A DNA stretch of 64,000 bases from Sphingomonas morindae (GCF_023822065.1 NZ_CP084930.1:2682001-2746000), one strand, 5' to 3'; shown: positions 17,016-26,742, counted from the stretch's first letter. Notes: generated from the letters alone by a model not told the origin. Made by a program: numbers and translations.

Positions 17016-17699
17016 CTAACGGCGATCGATCGCCGCCTCAAGCGGTTGCCGCGATGGCGACAAGCCCGCGAGAAACGGTTGAAGACCATCCTTCAGCGCG
17101 GCGTCAAACTGTTTCATCCCGACAACCGTTCCCAGCTGGGCCAGGCTGGTCACCGGAAATTGCGGTAGGCCGCACGGCACTATACCCTGAAAATGATCGA
17201 GATCAGGGTCGATATTCACGGAAAAGCCGTGCAGCGTCACCCACCGGCGCACCCGCACGCCGATTGCGCCGATCTTGGCTTCCTGCCCGTCCGGGCGATC
17301 CACCCAGATGCCGACACGTCCCGTTTCGGAGCGGGCGCTGACCCCGAGCGCGCCCAGCGTGGCGATCAGCCAGCCCTCGAGCCGGTGCACGAAGCAGCGC
17401 ACGTCGCGGCCGCGCCGATCGAGGTCGAGCAGCACATAGCCGACCCGCTGGCCCGGCCCGTGATAGGTGTAGCGGCCGCCGCGCCCGCTCGGATAGACGG
17501 GGAAGCGCCCGGGCGCGAGCAGCTCGCCCGCGCCGGCGCTGGTGCCGGCGGTGTAGAGCGGCGGATGCTCCAGCAGCCAGATCAGCTCGCGCGCCGTGCC
17601 TTCGCGAATCGCGGCGGCGCGCGCCTCCATCTCGGCGACCGCGTCGGGATAGGCGATGGGCGCCTCGGCCACGCGCCACTCGATGTCGAACTCGTCCAT
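17016..17699 (-). CDS. lipB: Octanoyltransferase LipB
   Basis: A 227-residue member of the biotin/lipoyl ligase fold. Motifs are '[22 protein letters not shown]', the active-site Lys in '[11 protein letters not shown]', and the thioimidate-forming Cys in 'GIVPCGL'. It transfers octanoate from ACP to lipoyl domains, including GcvH encoded at 57.4 kb. It starts at ATG 17699 and is divergent from the membrane gene at 17777. Confidence 0.94.
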   Translation of the reverse strand: MDEFDIEWRVAEAPIAYPDAVAEMEARAAAIREGTARELIWLLEHPPLYTAGTSAGAGELLAPGRFPVYPSGRGGRYTYHGPGQRVGYVLLDLDRRGRDVRCFVHRLEGWLIATLGALGVSARSETGRVGIWVDRPDGQEAKIGAIGVRVRRWVTLHGFSVNIDPDLDHFQGIVPCGLPQFPVTSLAQLGTVVGMKQFDAALKDGLQPFLAGLSPSRQPLEAAIDRR

Positions 17700-17776
17700 G
17701 ATGTCGGGCAGATGGCCCCGCCGGCGCGGCGGATCAAGCGGCTTGGCGGGGGCGGGGGCCGTGCTACACGGGCGCC

Positions 17777-18565
17777 ATGACCAACAGGATCTCCGTCGGC
17801 GCGCTGTGGGACGAAAGCATCGCCTTTGTCCGCGCCGAATATTCGCTGCTGATGCCGGTCGGCGCGTTGGGTTTCGGCCTGCCGCTGGTGATGATGCTGC
17901 TCGCCGTGCCCGTCGACCAGGCCGAGACGGGCCGGCTGGTGCCGGGCCTCTGGCTCTTGTGGTTCGTGCCCGCCGGCCTGCTCAGCCTGTTCGGCTCGCT
18001 CGCGCTCTCGGCGATGACGCTGCGGCGCGGCGCGACCGTGGCCGAGTGCATCAGGCTCGCCTTTCGCCGCCTGCCGAGCGCCTTCGGGCTGATCCTGCTG
18101 CATCTCGGCTTCCAGGCGGTGCTCGGTCTGCCGGTGGCGGCGCTGGCGCGGATCGACATGGCGACGCGTGGCCAGCCCGGCCTGCTCGCGGCGCTCGGCA
18201 ATTTCGCCGTGCTCGCGGTGCTGATCTGGCTGTTCGTCCGGCTCATGCCGATCTGGGCGCTGCTCGCCGATCGCGGCGGCCACCCGATCGATACGCTGCG
18301 CCAGGCCTTTGCGGTGACGCGGGGGCGCTATCGCCACCTGCTGCTGATCCGCGTGACGGGCGCGGTGGCGGGCGTGGTGGCGCTGCTGGTGCTGCTGATC
18401 CCGCTCGGCGCGGTGTGCGCGCTGATCGGCGCGGCGACGGGCGCGAGCGCGGTCGCCGCCACCATTTCCTATGTGCTGACCGGCGCGATCTTCGCCGCGC
18501 TGCTCACCTTGTGGACCGTGTATGTGGCGCTGCTCTACCGTCGGCTCGCCAACCGGGGGATGTGA
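17777..18565 (+). CDS. Multi-pass membrane protein of unknown function
   Basis: A 262-residue protein with about six hydrophobic helices (near 22-45, 52-75, 100-125, 140-160, 185-210 and 215-250). A central '[23 protein letters not shown]' segment resembles glycerophosphoryl-diester-phosphodiesterase membrane-domain or DUF975-like proteins. No catalytic motif is visible. Its 3' end overlaps the convergent GNAT gene by 31 bases. Confidence 0.7.
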   Translation: MTNRISVGALWDESIAFVRAEYSLLMPVGALGFGLPLVMMLLAVPVDQAETGRLVPGLWLLWFVPAGLLSLFGSLALSAMTLRRGATVAECIRLAFRRLPSAFGLILLHLGFQAVLGLPVAALARIDMATRGQPGLLAALGNFAVLAVLIWLFVRLMPIWALLADRGGHPIDTLRQAFAVTRGRYRHLLLIRVTGAVAGVVALLVLLIPLGAVCALIGAATGASAVAATISYVLTGAIFAALLTLWTVYVALLYRRLANRGM

Positions 18566-19128
18566 GGCGCGGCGTCCTCGGGCAGCACGCCGATCACGCG
18601 CGGATCGGGGAAACGCTCCACCGCGCGGGCGAAGGGGGTGAAGCCGAGCGCCTGGTAGAAGCCCAGCGCGCGGGGGTGATCCAGCGTGCAGGTATGCACC
18701 CACACCCGCTCCACGCCGGGCCGCCAGGCGAGCGCCAGCGTCTGCGTCATCAGCCAGCGGCCATGGCCCGCGCCGGTCATTTCCGGAACCAGGCCGAAAT
18801 AGGCGATCTCGCAGGCGCCGGCGGCGCGGAAATCCAGCTCCACCATGCCCAACTCTATCCCGCGCGCGTCGGTAACGGCGAACAGCTCCACCTGCGGATG
18901 CGCGATGATGGCGACCAGCGCCGCCTCGTCCATCACCAGTCGCGAGAACCACAGCCAGGGGGTGCCGACGCGGCGGAACAGCGCCCGATAGCGATCGGGC
19001 GCGGGCGCGCGCCAGCGGTCGAGCCGCAGCGGCGAGGGCGGCAGCGGCCGCGGGCGGGGCCGCGCCGTCATCTGCAGCGAGGTCACGATCGTGCCGATCT
19101 CGGCATCGTCCAGACGCTCGAGGCTCAT
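18535..19128 (-). CDS. GNAT family N-acetyltransferase
   Basis: A 197-residue protein. The acetyl-CoA-binding region is 'YFGLVPEMTGAGHGRWLMTQTLALAW', followed by 'THTCTLDHPRALGFYQALGF'-type GNAT motif B (the sequence reads VHTCTLDHPRALGFYQALGF). The substrate is unknown. Its start overlaps the hemF stop by 4 bases, making it the third gene of a trmL-hemF-GNAT unit. It overlaps the convergent membrane gene at its 3' end. Confidence 0.85.
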   Translation of the reverse strand: MSLERLDDAEIGTIVTSLQMTARPRPRPLPPSPLRLDRWRAPAPDRYRALFRRVGTPWLWFSRLVMDEAALVAIIAHPQVELFAVTDARGIELGMVELDFRAAGACEIAYFGLVPEMTGAGHGRWLMTQTLALAWRPGVERVWVHTCTLDHPRALGFYQALGFTPFARAVERFPDPRVIGVLPEDAAPHIPRLASRR

Positions 19129-19979
19129 GGCCAGATCGCCCGGGGCGGCAGGCTCATCAGGATCGCATCGACATTGCCGCCCGTCTTGAGCCCGAACAGC
19201 GTGCCGCGATCATGGACGAGGTTGAACTCGGCGTAGCGGCCGCGCCAGGCGAGCATCTGCGTCTCCTCCTCGGCGGTGAAGCGGGTATCGCGGCGGCGGC
19301 GCACGAGCAGGGGATAGATATCGAGAAACGCCTCGCCCACCGCCTGGGTAAAGGCGAAGGCGGGCGCGAAGGCGGCGCCGTCGGCATCGAGATGATCGTA
19401 GAAAATGCCGCCGGCGCCGCGCGGCACGCCACGGTGCGGTATGAAGAAATATTCCTCCGCCCAGCGCGCGAAGCGCGGATAGTCGCCGACCGGCGCATGG
19501 GCGTCGCAGGCGGCGCGCAGCCGGGCGTGGAAATCCGCGTTGTCCTCGTCATAGGGGAGCGGCGGGTTGAGATCGGCGCCGCCGCCGAACCAGCTGCGCG
19601 TGGTGCGCAGATAGCGCGTGTTCATGTGCACCGCCGGCACATGCGGATTGGCCATGTGCGCCACCAGGCTGATGCCGGTGGCGAAGAAGCGCGGATCCTC
19701 GGCCGCGCCATGGATGCTGCGCGCGAATTCGGGCGAGAATTGGCCGCCGACGGTGGAGACATTGACCCCCACTTTCTCGAACACGCGGCCCTTCATCACG
19801 CCGCGCACGCCGCCGCCGCCCGGCGCGCCCGTGGGATCGTCGCGCGTCCAGGGCGTGAAGGCGAAGGCCGCGTCCGAACCGGCCTCGCGTTCGATCGCCT
19901 CGAAGGCGGCGCAGATCCGGTCGCGCAGGGCCTCGAACCAGGCGCGCGCGGCGGCTTGCTGGGGGTCGAGCGGCGTCAT
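19125..19979 (-). CDS. hemF: Oxygen-dependent coproporphyrinogen III oxidase
   Basis: A 284-residue enzyme with family motifs 'FEKVGVNVSTVGG', 'HMNTRYL', 'WFGGGADLNP', 'FFIPHRG' and 'RGTLFGLKTGGNVDAILMSLPP'. It converts coproporphyrinogen III to protoporphyrinogen IX, using O2, in heme synthesis. The neighbouring bc1 operon is a heme consumer. ATG 19979 overlaps the trmL stop (ATGA). An upstream ATG at 19988 would add three residues. Confidence 0.95.
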   Translation of the reverse strand: MTPLDPQQAAARAWFEALRDRICAAFEAIEREAGSDAAFAFTPWTRDDPTGAPGGGGVRGVMKGRVFEKVGVNVSTVGGQFSPEFARSIHGAAEDPRFFATGISLVAHMANPHVPAVHMNTRYLRTTRSWFGGGADLNPPLPYDEDNADFHARLRAACDAHAPVGDYPRFARWAEEYFFIPHRGVPRGAGGIFYDHLDADGAAFAPAFAFTQAVGEAFLDIYPLLVRRRRDTRFTAEEETQMLAWRGRYAEFNLVHDRGTLFGLKTGGNVDAILMSLPPRAIWP

Positions 19980-20425
19980 GCGGGCCATCCCTTGGTCTGG
20001 CGGAGCGCCTCGCCGGCGGCGATCGCCACCGACACGGCGAGATTGAGCGAACGTTCGCCGGCGCGCATCGGAATGCGCACCCGCGCCGCCGCCGCCTGGT
20101 GCACCGCCGCCGGCGCGCCGGCGCTCTCCGATCCGAAGATCAGCGTGTCCTCGGGCGCGAAGCGGGCTTCGGGCAGCGGGATCGCGCCGGCGGTGGTGAA
20201 GAGGATCAGCCGGCCGGGCAGGGCGGCGGCGAAGGCGTCCCAATCGGCATGGCGGACGAGCGCGGCGCGCGCGGCATAATCCATGCCGGCCCGCGCCAGC
20301 GCGCGATCGGCGAGCGCGAAGCCGCACGGCTCGATCACGTCCACCGGCAGATCGAGGCAGGCGCCGAGCCGCAAGATGGTGCCGACATTGCCGGCGATAT
20401 CGGGCTGGTGAAGCGCGAGCCGCAT
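19976..20425 (-). CDS. trmL: tRNA (cytidine/uridine-2'-O-)-methyltransferase TrmL-like
   Basis: A 149-residue SPOUT methyltransferase. It carries 'LHQPDIAGNVGTILRLGACL', 'LIFGSESAGAP' and the C-terminal knot segment 'IPMRAGERSLNLAVSVAIAAGEALRQ'. TrmL methylates the wobble ribose of tRNA-Leu species. The start at ATG 20425 gives the family N-terminus MRLALHQPD; the frame is open 20 codons further but that part is atypical. It heads the trmL-hemF-GNAT unit. Confidence 0.9.
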   Translation of the reverse strand: MRLALHQPDIAGNVGTILRLGACLDLPVDVIEPCGFALADRALARAGMDYAARAALVRHADWDAFAAALPGRLILFTTAGAIPLPEARFAPEDTLIFGSESAGAPAAVHQAAAARVRIPMRAGERSLNLAVSVAIAAGEALRQTKGWPA

Positions 20426-20492
20426 GGGCGCGTTCGCTAGGCGAGCGCCAGAGCCCATGCAAGCCGTGGCGAACCATGGACGCAAAAGCCTG

Positions 20493-20521
20493 TTGGCAAA
20501 GCCGCGCCGGCAACGCTATCA
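20493..20521 (+). promoter_or_regulatory. Sigma-70-type promoter candidate for petABC
   Basis: TTGGCA (20493-20498), a 17-base spacer, then CTATCA (20516-20521) fits the alphaproteobacterial housekeeping promoter pattern. It lies in the only upstream gap of the bc1 operon. The leader to ATG 20634 would be about 105 bases. Confidence 0.45.
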
Positions 20522-20633
20522 CAAGATCCGCACCCCCGGCGAACATGGGGGGCAACCGGACGTCCGGAGAGGAGCGGCATGATCGTGTCCTTACAACCGG
20601 CAGGTCCAGCGAGACGGGACGAGGGGCTGGTGC

Positions 20634-21227
20634 ATGGCAACACGTGATACCGTGGACGATCCCAACCAAAGGCCGCCGGTCATCGCCGGCCCGCACGAAG
20701 ACGGCGTCGGGCCGCGCCGCCGCGATTTCCTGAACATCGCCGCCGTGAGCTTCGCCGGCGTCGGCGCGGCGACCGTGCTGATCCCGCTCGTCAACCAGAT
20801 GAACCCCTCGGCCGATGTGCTGGCGCTCGCCTCGACCGAGGTGGATCTCGCCAAGGTCGTGCCCGGCCAGGGCATCAAGGTCTCCTGGCGCAAGCAGCCC
20901 GTGTTCATCCGCAATCTCACGCCCAAGGAGATCGCCGAGGCGGACGCGGTGCCGCTGTCCAGCCTGCGCGATCCCCAGACGCTCGCGGAGCGCACCAAGC
21001 CCGGCCACAAGAACTGGCTGATCACGCTGGGCGTCTGCACCCATCTCGGCTGCGTGCCGCTGGGCATCTCGGAGGGCGAGAATCGCGGCCAATATGGCGG
21101 CTATTTCTGCCCCTGCCATGGCTCGCAATATGACACCGCCGCGCGCATTCGCGGCGGGCCGGCGCCGCGCAACCTGGCGGTGCCGGACTATGCCTTCAAA
21201 ACGCCCACCACCGTGCAGATCGGCTGA
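20634..21227 (+). CDS. petA: Ubiquinol-cytochrome c reductase Rieske iron-sulfur subunit
   Basis: A 197-residue protein. A twin-arginine-like RRRDFL motif at residues 28-33 precedes the single N-terminal membrane helix (about 35-57). The 2Fe-2S ligands lie in CTHLGC (135-140) and CPCHGS (159-164). It passes electrons from ubiquinol to cytochrome c1 in the bc1 complex. First gene of petABC; petB begins 14 bases after its stop. Confidence 0.96.
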   Translation: MATRDTVDDPNQRPPVIAGPHEDGVGPRRRDFLNIAAVSFAGVGAATVLIPLVNQMNPSADVLALASTEVDLAKVVPGQGIKVSWRKQPVFIRNLTPKEIAEADAVPLSSLRDPQTLAERTKPGHKNWLITLGVCTHLGCVPLGISEGENRGQYGGYFCPCHGSQYDTAARIRGGPAPRNLAVPDYAFKTPTTVQIG

Positions 21228-21241
21228 GGAGGACGAGGACG

Positions 21242-22531
21242 ATGAGCTTCCCCTGGGCCGAACATTATCGCCCGCACCACCCGATGATGCGCTGGCTGGA
21301 CGAAAAGCTGCCGCTGCCGCGCCTCGTCTACAATGCCGTCGGCGCCGGCTATCCGGTGCCGCGCAACCTCAACTATTTCTGGAATTTCGGCGTGCTCGCC
21401 GGCGCCTCGCTGGCGATCCAGATCGTCACCGGCATCATCCTGGCGATGCATTATGCCGCCAATGGGCTGGTGGCGTTCGACAGTGTCGAGCACATCATGC
21501 GCGACGTGAATTCGGGCTGGCTGATCCGCTACGCCCATATGAACGGCGCCAGCTTCTTCTTCATCGTCGTCTATATCCACATCTTCCGCGGCCTCTATTA
21601 CGGATCGTACAAGGCCCCGCGCGAGATGGTGTGGCTGCTCGGCGTGGTGATCTTCCTGCTGATGATGGCCACCGCCTTCATGGGCTATGTGCTGCCCTGG
21701 GGCCAGATGAGCTTCTGGGGCGCGCAGGTGATCACCGGCTTCTTCTCGGCCATACCGCTGGTCGGCGAGCCGGTGCGGCAATGGCTGCTGGGCGGCTACG
21801 CGCCCGACAATGATGCCCTGAACCGCTTCTTCTCGCTGCATTATCTGCTGCCGTTCGTGATCGCGGCGGTGATCATGCTGCACATCTGGGCGCTGCATAT
21901 CCCGGGCTCGAACAACCCCACCGGCGTGGCGGTGCAGGGTCCGGCGGATACCGTGCCCTTTCACCCCTATTACACCGCCAAGGACGGGTTCGGGCTGGGC
22001 GTGTTCCTCGTGCTCTTCTCGATCATGCTGTTCTTCGCGCCCAATTATCTGGGCCACCCGGACAATTATATCCCGGCCAACCCGCTGGCGACGCCGGCCC
22101 ATATCGTGCCCGAATGGTATTTCTGGCCCTTCTACGCGATCCTGCGCGCCTTCACCTTCGATTTCCTCTTCGTGCCCGCCAAGCTGTGGGGCGTGGTGGC
22201 GATGTTCTCGGCGATCGCGCTGCTCTTCTTCCTGCCCTGGATCGATCGCTCGCCGGTGCGCTCGGCCAATTACCGGCCGGCCTATCGCATCGCCTTCTGG
22301 ATGCTGGTGGCGGACGTGGCGATCCTCGCCTGGATCGGGAAGAGCCCGGCGGAAGAGCCCTATGTGCGGATCGGCCAGTTCGCCGCCGCTTATTATTTCG
22401 CCCACTTCCTGATCATCGTGCCGCTGATCGCGCGGTTCGAGACGCCGAAGCCGCTGCCCAATTCGATCACCGAATCGGTGCTGCACGGCGAGGCGGCGGA
22501 AGCCGCGCCGCTCGGCCTCGCGGCCGAATAA
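21242..22531 (+). CDS. petB: Cytochrome b of the bc1 complex
   Basis: A 429-residue, roughly eight-helix protein. Typical segments are '[12 protein letters not shown]', the quinol-site '[25 protein letters not shown]' and '[14 protein letters not shown]'. Heme-ligand histidines occur in pairs, as in 'HIFRGLYY' and '[13 protein letters not shown]'. It binds hemes bL and bH and both quinone sites. AGGAGGACG lies immediately upstream of ATG 21242. Neighbours on both sides are bc1 subunits. Confidence 0.96.
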   Translation: MSFPWAEHYRPHHPMMRWLDEKLPLPRLVYNAVGAGYPVPRNLNYFWNFGVLAGASLAIQIVTGIILAMHYAANGLVAFDSVEHIMRDVNSGWLIRYAHMNGASFFFIVVYIHIFRGLYYGSYKAPREMVWLLGVVIFLLMMATAFMGYVLPWGQMSFWGAQVITGFFSAIPLVGEPVRQWLLGGYAPDNDALNRFFSLHYLLPFVIAAVIMLHIWALHIPGSNNPTGVAVQGPADTVPFHPYYTAKDGFGLGVFLVLFSIMLFFAPNYLGHPDNYIPANPLATPAHIVPEWYFWPFYAILRAFTFDFLFVPAKLWGVVAMFSAIALLFFLPWIDRSPVRSANYRPAYRIAFWMLVADVAILAWIGKSPAEEPYVRIGQFAAAYYFAHFLIIVPLIARFETPKPLPNSITESVLHGEAAEAAPLGLAAE

Positions 22532-22546
22532 GGGGGAGGGACCGTC

Positions 22547-23401
22547 ATGCTCCGCTTGTTCGCGCCCTGGATCGCGCCCATCATCGGCCTCGGCTTCGTG
22601 CTGGCGCTGGCCTTCGCCTTCTTCACGCCCCGCGATCCGGTGACGATGCTGCCCTCGGTGTCGGTGGCGCGCGGCGGCTTCCACGAGGAGCCGCGCGACA
22701 TCCACTACAGCTTCGCCGGGCCGTTCGGACGCTATGACAATCGCCAACTCCAGCGCGGCTTCCAGGTCTATAAGGAAGTCTGCTCGGCCTGCCATTCGAT
22801 GCGGCTGGTGGCCTTTCGCGATCTCGAGCAGATCGGCTTCTCCAAGCCCGAGGTGAAGGCGATCGCCAAGAACTGGGCGGTGGAGACGCCGAGCATCAAT
22901 CCCGATACGGGTGAGCCCGCCACGCGCAAGCCGCTGCCCTCGGACACCATCCCGCCGCCCTATCCCAACGAGACGGCGGCGCGCGCGGCCAACAACAATG
23001 CGTTGCCGCCGGACATGTCGCTGCTCGCCAAGGCGCGCGAGGGCGGCCCCGCCTATATCGCCTCGCTGGTCACCGGCTACGCCGCGGTGCCGGCGGCGAT
23101 GCACCGGAAATTTCCCGATTTCCAGGTGCCTGCCGGGCTGCACTACAATCCCTATTTCGCCAATCTCACCATCGCCATGCCGCCGCCGCTCGCGGCCGAT
23201 GGCCAGGTCAGCTATTCCGATGGCACCAAGGCCAGCAAGGAACAGATGGCGGAGGATGTCTCGGCCTTCCTGATGTGGGCGGCCGAACCCAAGCTCGACA
23301 ATCGCAAGCGCACCGGCGTCGCGGTGGTGCTGTATCTTCTCATCGCCACCGGTCTCGCCTATGCGGCGTACCGCAATATCTGGGCGGGCAAGAAGCACTG
23401 A
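22547..23401 (+). CDS. petC: Cytochrome c1 of the bc1 complex
   Basis: A 284-residue protein. The N-terminal hydrophobic segment (about 8-27) acts as signal sequence. The heme c site CSACH lies near residue 80. A later Met-bearing region 'LTIAMPPPL' probably holds the axial Met. A C-terminal membrane anchor (about 258-277) precedes the positively charged tail. It accepts electrons from the Rieske protein. The terminal gene of petABC, with apt 51 bases downstream. Confidence 0.95.
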   Translation: MLRLFAPWIAPIIGLGFVLALAFAFFTPRDPVTMLPSVSVARGGFHEEPRDIHYSFAGPFGRYDNRQLQRGFQVYKEVCSACHSMRLVAFRDLEQIGFSKPEVKAIAKNWAVETPSINPDTGEPATRKPLPSDTIPPPYPNETAARAANNNALPPDMSLLAKAREGGPAYIASLVTGYAAVPAAMHRKFPDFQVPAGLHYNPYFANLTIAMPPPLAADGQVSYSDGTKASKEQMAEDVSAFLMWAAEPKLDNRKRTGVAVVLYLLIATGLAYAAYRNIWAGKKH

Positions 23402-23452
23402 GCCTTGGCGGGGCGGGTGCGCGGGCCCGCCCCCCTGCTGAAAGGCCGATAC

Positions 23453-24019
23453 ATGACCGGAGCCGAGCCTGGCCACCGCCCGCCGGGCGCGCACGACGAT
23501 ATCGCCGCGCTGATCCGCACCATTCCCGATCATCCCAAGCCCGGCATCCTGTTCCGCGATGTCACCACGCTGCTGCTCGATCCGCGCGGCCTGGCGATGG
23601 TGACGGCGCGGCTTGCCGGGCTGGTGCCCGCCGGCATCGATCTGATCGCGGGGATCGAGGCGCGCGGCTTCATCTTCGGCGCCGCGCTGGCGCATCATCT
23701 GGGCAAGGGGCTGGTGCTGATCCGCAAGGACGGCAAGCTGCCGGGCGCCACCATCGGCATCGACTATGCGCTGGAATATGGCACGGACCGCATCGAGATG
23801 CATGAGGATGCCTGCGTGCCGGGGCAGACGGTGCTGCTGGTCGATGATCTCATCGCCACCGGCGGCACCGCCCAGGCGGCGGTGCGGCTGCTGCGCCAGG
23901 CCGGCGCGCGCGTGGCGGGGGCCGCCTTCGTGGTGGATCTGCCCGATCTCGGCGGCGCCGAGGCGCTGCGGGCGGACGGCGTGCCGGTGACGAGCCTGGT
24001 CGGCTTTCCGGGCCACTAG
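23453..24019 (+). CDS. apt: Adenine phosphoribosyltransferase
   Basis: A 188-residue type I PRTase. It shows 'IPDHPKPGILFRDVTTLL' at the N-terminus, 'IEARGFIFG', and the PRPP loop 'VLLVDDLIATGGTA'. It salvages adenine to AMP. ATG 23453 is chosen, with GAAAGG about 7 bases upstream; the frame is open 16 codons further. It sits behind petABC, an arrangement common in the order, and converges with the MaoC gene. Confidence 0.94.
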   Translation: MTGAEPGHRPPGAHDDIAALIRTIPDHPKPGILFRDVTTLLLDPRGLAMVTARLAGLVPAGIDLIAGIEARGFIFGAALAHHLGKGLVLIRKDGKLPGATIGIDYALEYGTDRIEMHEDACVPGQTVLLVDDLIATGGTAQAAVRLLRQAGARVAGAAFVVDLPDLGGAEALRADGVPVTSLVGFPGH

Positions 24020-24042
24020 GCCCGGCCGGCCTCAGGCCGGGC
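24020..24042. terminator. Hairpin at the apt/MaoC convergence
   Basis: GCCCGGCC and GGCCGGGC form an 8-bp stem around a 7-base loop right after the apt stop and across the MaoC stop codon. A bidirectional terminator is likely, although no T-tract is present. Confidence 0.5.
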
Positions 24043-24481
24043 GGCTGCGATAGAAGACGGTCGGCTCCTGTTCCAGCACGGGCTCGTCATGCTGGTTCAG
24101 CACGGTGAGCCGGCTCCGCACCGCGCCCATTTCGGGCCGCGAGCGCGAGCCGCGCACCTCCAGCACCTCGCTCTCGCAGCGCAGCACATCGCCCGGATAG
24201 ACGGGCTTGAGCCAGCGCAGCCGCTCGATGCCGGGCGAGCCGAGCGAGCCGATCGCGTCCATCCGCTCATGCTCCGCCACGATCATCGCCATCGCCATCG
24301 CGCAGCTGTGCCATCCGCTCGCCGCGAGCCGGCCGAAATGCGTGCGCGCGGCGGCGTCGTCGTCAAGATGGAAGGGCTGCGGATCGAAGCGGCGGGCGAA
24401 CTCGATCACCTCCTCGCGCGTCACCACGTAGCGGCCGAAGGACAGGCGCTGGCCGACGCTGAAATCCTGCCAATAGGGCAT
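24032..24481 (-). CDS. MaoC family hot-dog dehydratase
   Basis: A 149-residue hot-dog-fold protein. The hydratase motif is visible as 'FDPQPFHLDDDAAARTHFG', with the Asp/His catalytic pair, followed by 'ASGWHSCAMAM'. Members hydrate (R)-enoyl-CoA or related thioesters. The substrate cannot be told from context. It is a single-gene unit, starting at ATG 24481. Confidence 0.88.
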   Translation of the reverse strand: MPYWQDFSVGQRLSFGRYVVTREEVIEFARRFDPQPFHLDDDAAARTHFGRLAASGWHSCAMAMAMIVAEHERMDAIGSLGSPGIERLRWLKPVYPGDVLRCESEVLEVRGSRSRPEMGAVRSRLTVLNQHDEPVLEQEPTVFYRSRPA

Positions 24482-24536
24482 GCGCTTCCCTCTGCTCGTT
24501 TCGGGACAGGCAGGCTAGGCCGTTGTCCTGGCGAGG

Positions 24537-24561
24537 GGAACCGTCAATCTTCATCGCCGTT
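24537..24561 (+). promoter_or_regulatory. EcfG (general stress sigma factor) promoter
   Basis: GGAAC (24537-24541), a 16-base spacer, then CGTT (24558-24561) is an exact match to the alphaproteobacterial EcfG consensus GGAAC-N16/17-CGTT. The predicted start, near 24569, lies about 27 bases before the ATG of the small membrane protein. Confidence 0.75.
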
Positions 24562-24595
24562 ACTGGGGCGTCAACAAGAAGAGATGGAGGTCAGG

Positions 24596-24841
24596 ATGGC
24601 AGAAGTGCATACGACTGCGGGCGAGCCCCAGCATACCACCATCATCGAGGAACGGCGCGGCGGCGGCGGCACCGCGCTGCTCGCGATCGTGCTGCTCCTC
24701 GCCGTGCTGATCGGCGGCTGGTATCTGTTCAGCACCGCGGGCTCGACCAACGCCAAGAACAACGCGGTCGCCGGCGCGGCCAAGAGCGTGGGATCGGCCG
24801 CCGACAAGGTCGGCAGCGCGGCTGACAGCGCCTCCAAATAA
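24596..24841 (+). CDS. Small single-pass membrane protein, probable stress-response member
   Basis: An 81-residue protein: about 25 polar N-terminal residues, one hydrophobic helix (about 28-46), and a C-terminal Ala/Ser/Lys repeat-like tail (AKSVGSAADKVGSAADSASK) that would be an amphipathic helix. GGAGG lies 5 bases before ATG 24596. The perfect EcfG promoter upstream suggests induction by general stress. The family is not recognised; the tail is reminiscent of LEA- or CsbD-like stress proteins only in composition. Confidence 0.75.
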   Translation: MAEVHTTAGEPQHTTIIEERRGGGGTALLAIVLLLAVLIGGWYLFSTAGSTNAKNNAVAGAAKSVGSAADKVGSAADSASK

Positions 24842-24858
24842 GCGCGTTAACCGCCGGA

Positions 24859-24889
24859 CGCGGACGCCGCCGGCCAGGCGGCGTCCGCG
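24859..24889. terminator. Strong hairpin between convergent genes
   Basis: A perfect 13-bp stem CGCGGACGCCGCC / GGCGGCGTCCGCG around loop GGCCA, in the gap between the small membrane gene and ychF, which converge here. It is T-poor, but its stability and place fit a bidirectional terminator. Confidence 0.65.
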
Positions 24890-24907
24890 TCCGCATAGGT
24901 GCGGGAT

Positions 24908-26008
24908 TCAGACGTTGAAGCGGAACAGCATCACGTCGCCATCCTGCACGACATAGTCCTTGCCCTCGCTGCGCAGCTTGCCGGCATCGCGCGCGCCGGT
25001 TTCGCCATGGCAGGCGATATAATCCTCATAGGCGATCGTCTCGGCCCGGATGAAGCCGCGCTCGAAATCGCTATGGATCACGCCCGCCGCCTGCGGCGCG
25101 CGCGCGCCGCGCGTCAGCGTCCAGGCCCGCGTCTCCTTCGGGCCGACGGTGAAGAAGGTGATGAGGTGGAGCAGGCTGTAGCCGGCGCGGATGACGCGGG
25201 CGAGGCCGGTTTCGGTGAGCCCCAGATCCGACAGGAATTCGGCGCGGTCCTCGGCCGCCATGGTGGCGATCTCGGCCTCGATCGCGGCGGACACGACCAC
25301 CGCCTCCGCGCCCTCCGCCTTGGCCTTGGCGAAGACGCGCGCGGATTGCGCATTGCCGTCGGCGGCCGAGCCTTCCTCGACATTGCAGACATAGAGGACC
25401 GGCTTGCCGGTCAGCAGCTGGGCCTGATCGAACAGCCGCGCCTCCTCGGGATCGGCAGGGCGGCCGAGCCGCGCCGGCTTGCCCGCGCGCAGCAGATCCA
25501 GCACCGGCGCCAGCACGCCTTGCTGCGCCTTGGCCTCCTTGTCGCCCTGCTGCGCCTTTTTGGCGAGATTGGGGACGCGGCGCTCGAGGCTGTCGAGATC
25601 GGCGAGCATCAGCTCGGTCTCCACCGTATCCGCGTCGGCGATCGGATCGACCTTGCCTTCGACATGGGTGACATCGTCATCCTCGAAGCAGCGCAGGACA
25701 TGGACGATCGCGTCCACCTCGCGGATATTGGCGAGGAACTGATTGCCCAGTCCTTCGCCCTTGGAGGCGCCCCGCACCAGCCCGGCAATGTCGACAAAGC
25801 CGAGCTGCGTCTCGATCGTCTTGGCCGAGCCGGCGATCCCCGCCAGCGCCGACACGCGCGGATCGGGCACCGCCACCTGCCCGACATTGGGCTCGATTGT
25901 GCAGAAGGGATAGTTGGCGGCCTGCGCCGCCGCCGTTTCGGTGAGCGCGTTGAAGAGCGTCGACTTGCCGACATTCGGCAGGCCAACGATGCCGCAGCGG
26001 AAACCCAT
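24908..26008 (-). CDS. ychF: Ribosome-binding ATPase YchF
   Basis: A 366-residue OBG-type P-loop protein. The P-loop 'GLPNVGKST' is at about 8-16, '[20 protein letters not shown]' is the switch region, and NVEE replaces the GTP-specific NKxD, explaining ATP preference. A C-terminal TGS domain ends in '[11 protein letters not shown]'. It binds ribosomes and modulates stress responses. Last gene of rplY-pth-ychF. Confidence 0.96.
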   Translation of the reverse strand: MGFRCGIVGLPNVGKSTLFNALTETAAAQAANYPFCTIEPNVGQVAVPDPRVSALAGIAGSAKTIETQLGFVDIAGLVRGASKGEGLGNQFLANIREVDAIVHVLRCFEDDDVTHVEGKVDPIADADTVETELMLADLDSLERRVPNLAKKAQQGDKEAKAQQGVLAPVLDLLRAGKPARLGRPADPEEARLFDQAQLLTGKPVLYVCNVEEGSAADGNAQSARVFAKAKAEGAEAVVVSAAIEAEIATMAAEDRAEFLSDLGLTETGLARVIRAGYSLLHLITFFTVGPKETRAWTLTRGARAPQAAGVIHSDFERGFIRAETIAYEDYIACHGETGARDAGKLRSEGKDYVVQDGDVMLFRFNV

Positions 26009-26086
26009 GGATGAAGCCTTTGATCAAAAAAGTGCGCGGGCGGGCGATAGACGCTCTTGCCGGCAAGCGCCAGCCGCGCCGCGCGG

Positions 26087-26656
26087 TCAGGGCTGGAGGC
26101 GGAGCGCCACCTCGTTCATGAAGCGCGCATCCTCGCCGGCGGCGAGGCGCGGCGCCTCGGCGGCGACCGCGCCGAGCATGTCGGCCAGCGGGTCCATCTC
26201 GGCCTTGGCGTAATTGCCGAGCACATGGCCGGTCACCCGATCCTTGTGGCCGGGATGGCCGATGCCCAGCCGCACCCGGCGATAATCCTGCCCGCAATGG
26301 CGATCGATCGAGCGGAGCCCGTTATGCCCGGCGGCGCCGCCGCCGATCTTCACCTTCACCTTGAAGGCGGGCAGATCCAGCTCGTCGTGGAATACGGTGA
26401 GGGCGCCGGGATCGAGCTTGTAGAAGCGCGCCGCCTCGCCCACGGCAAGGCCGCTCTCGTTCATGAAGGTCGCGGGCTTGAGCAGCAGCACGCGCTCCAG
26501 GCCGATCCGGCCCAGCGCCGCCCAGCCGCGGAACTGCTTCTTCCAGGGATCGAAGCGCCAGCTTTCCGCGATCGCGTCGACCGCCATGAAGCCGACATTG
26601 TGGCGGTGCAGGGCATAGTCGCCCCCGGGATTGCCGAGGCCCACCCAGAGCTGCAT
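26087..26656 (-). CDS. pth: Peptidyl-tRNA hydrolase
   Basis: A 189-residue enzyme with family motifs 'GLGNPGGDYALHRHNVGFMAVD' (catalytic His), 'PATFMNESG', 'HDELDLP' and 'GGGAAGHNGLRSI'. It frees tRNA from drop-off peptidyl-tRNAs in the cytoplasm. It is 86 bases downstream of rplY and 78 bases upstream of ychF, all on the same strand. Confidence 0.95.
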   Translation of the reverse strand: MQLWVGLGNPGGDYALHRHNVGFMAVDAIAESWRFDPWKKQFRGWAALGRIGLERVLLLKPATFMNESGLAVGEAARFYKLDPGALTVFHDELDLPAFKVKVKIGGGAAGHNGLRSIDRHCGQDYRRVRLGIGHPGHKDRVTGHVLGNYAKAEMDPLADMLGAVAAEAPRLAAGEDARFMNEVALRLQP

Positions 26657-26742
26657 GGCCCGCCTTTCCTAGCTCCCGGATACACGAACGGCGCGGAGGC
26701 CGGCCGGCGGGCCGGCGGCCTCCGCGCCGCGAGATACAGCGC

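Noticed and set aside
21188-24016. A 942-codon antisense frame through the bc1 operon
   Set aside because: A His/Arg/Gly-rich mirror of high-GC coding DNA; the plus strand carries petB, petC and apt with full motifs.
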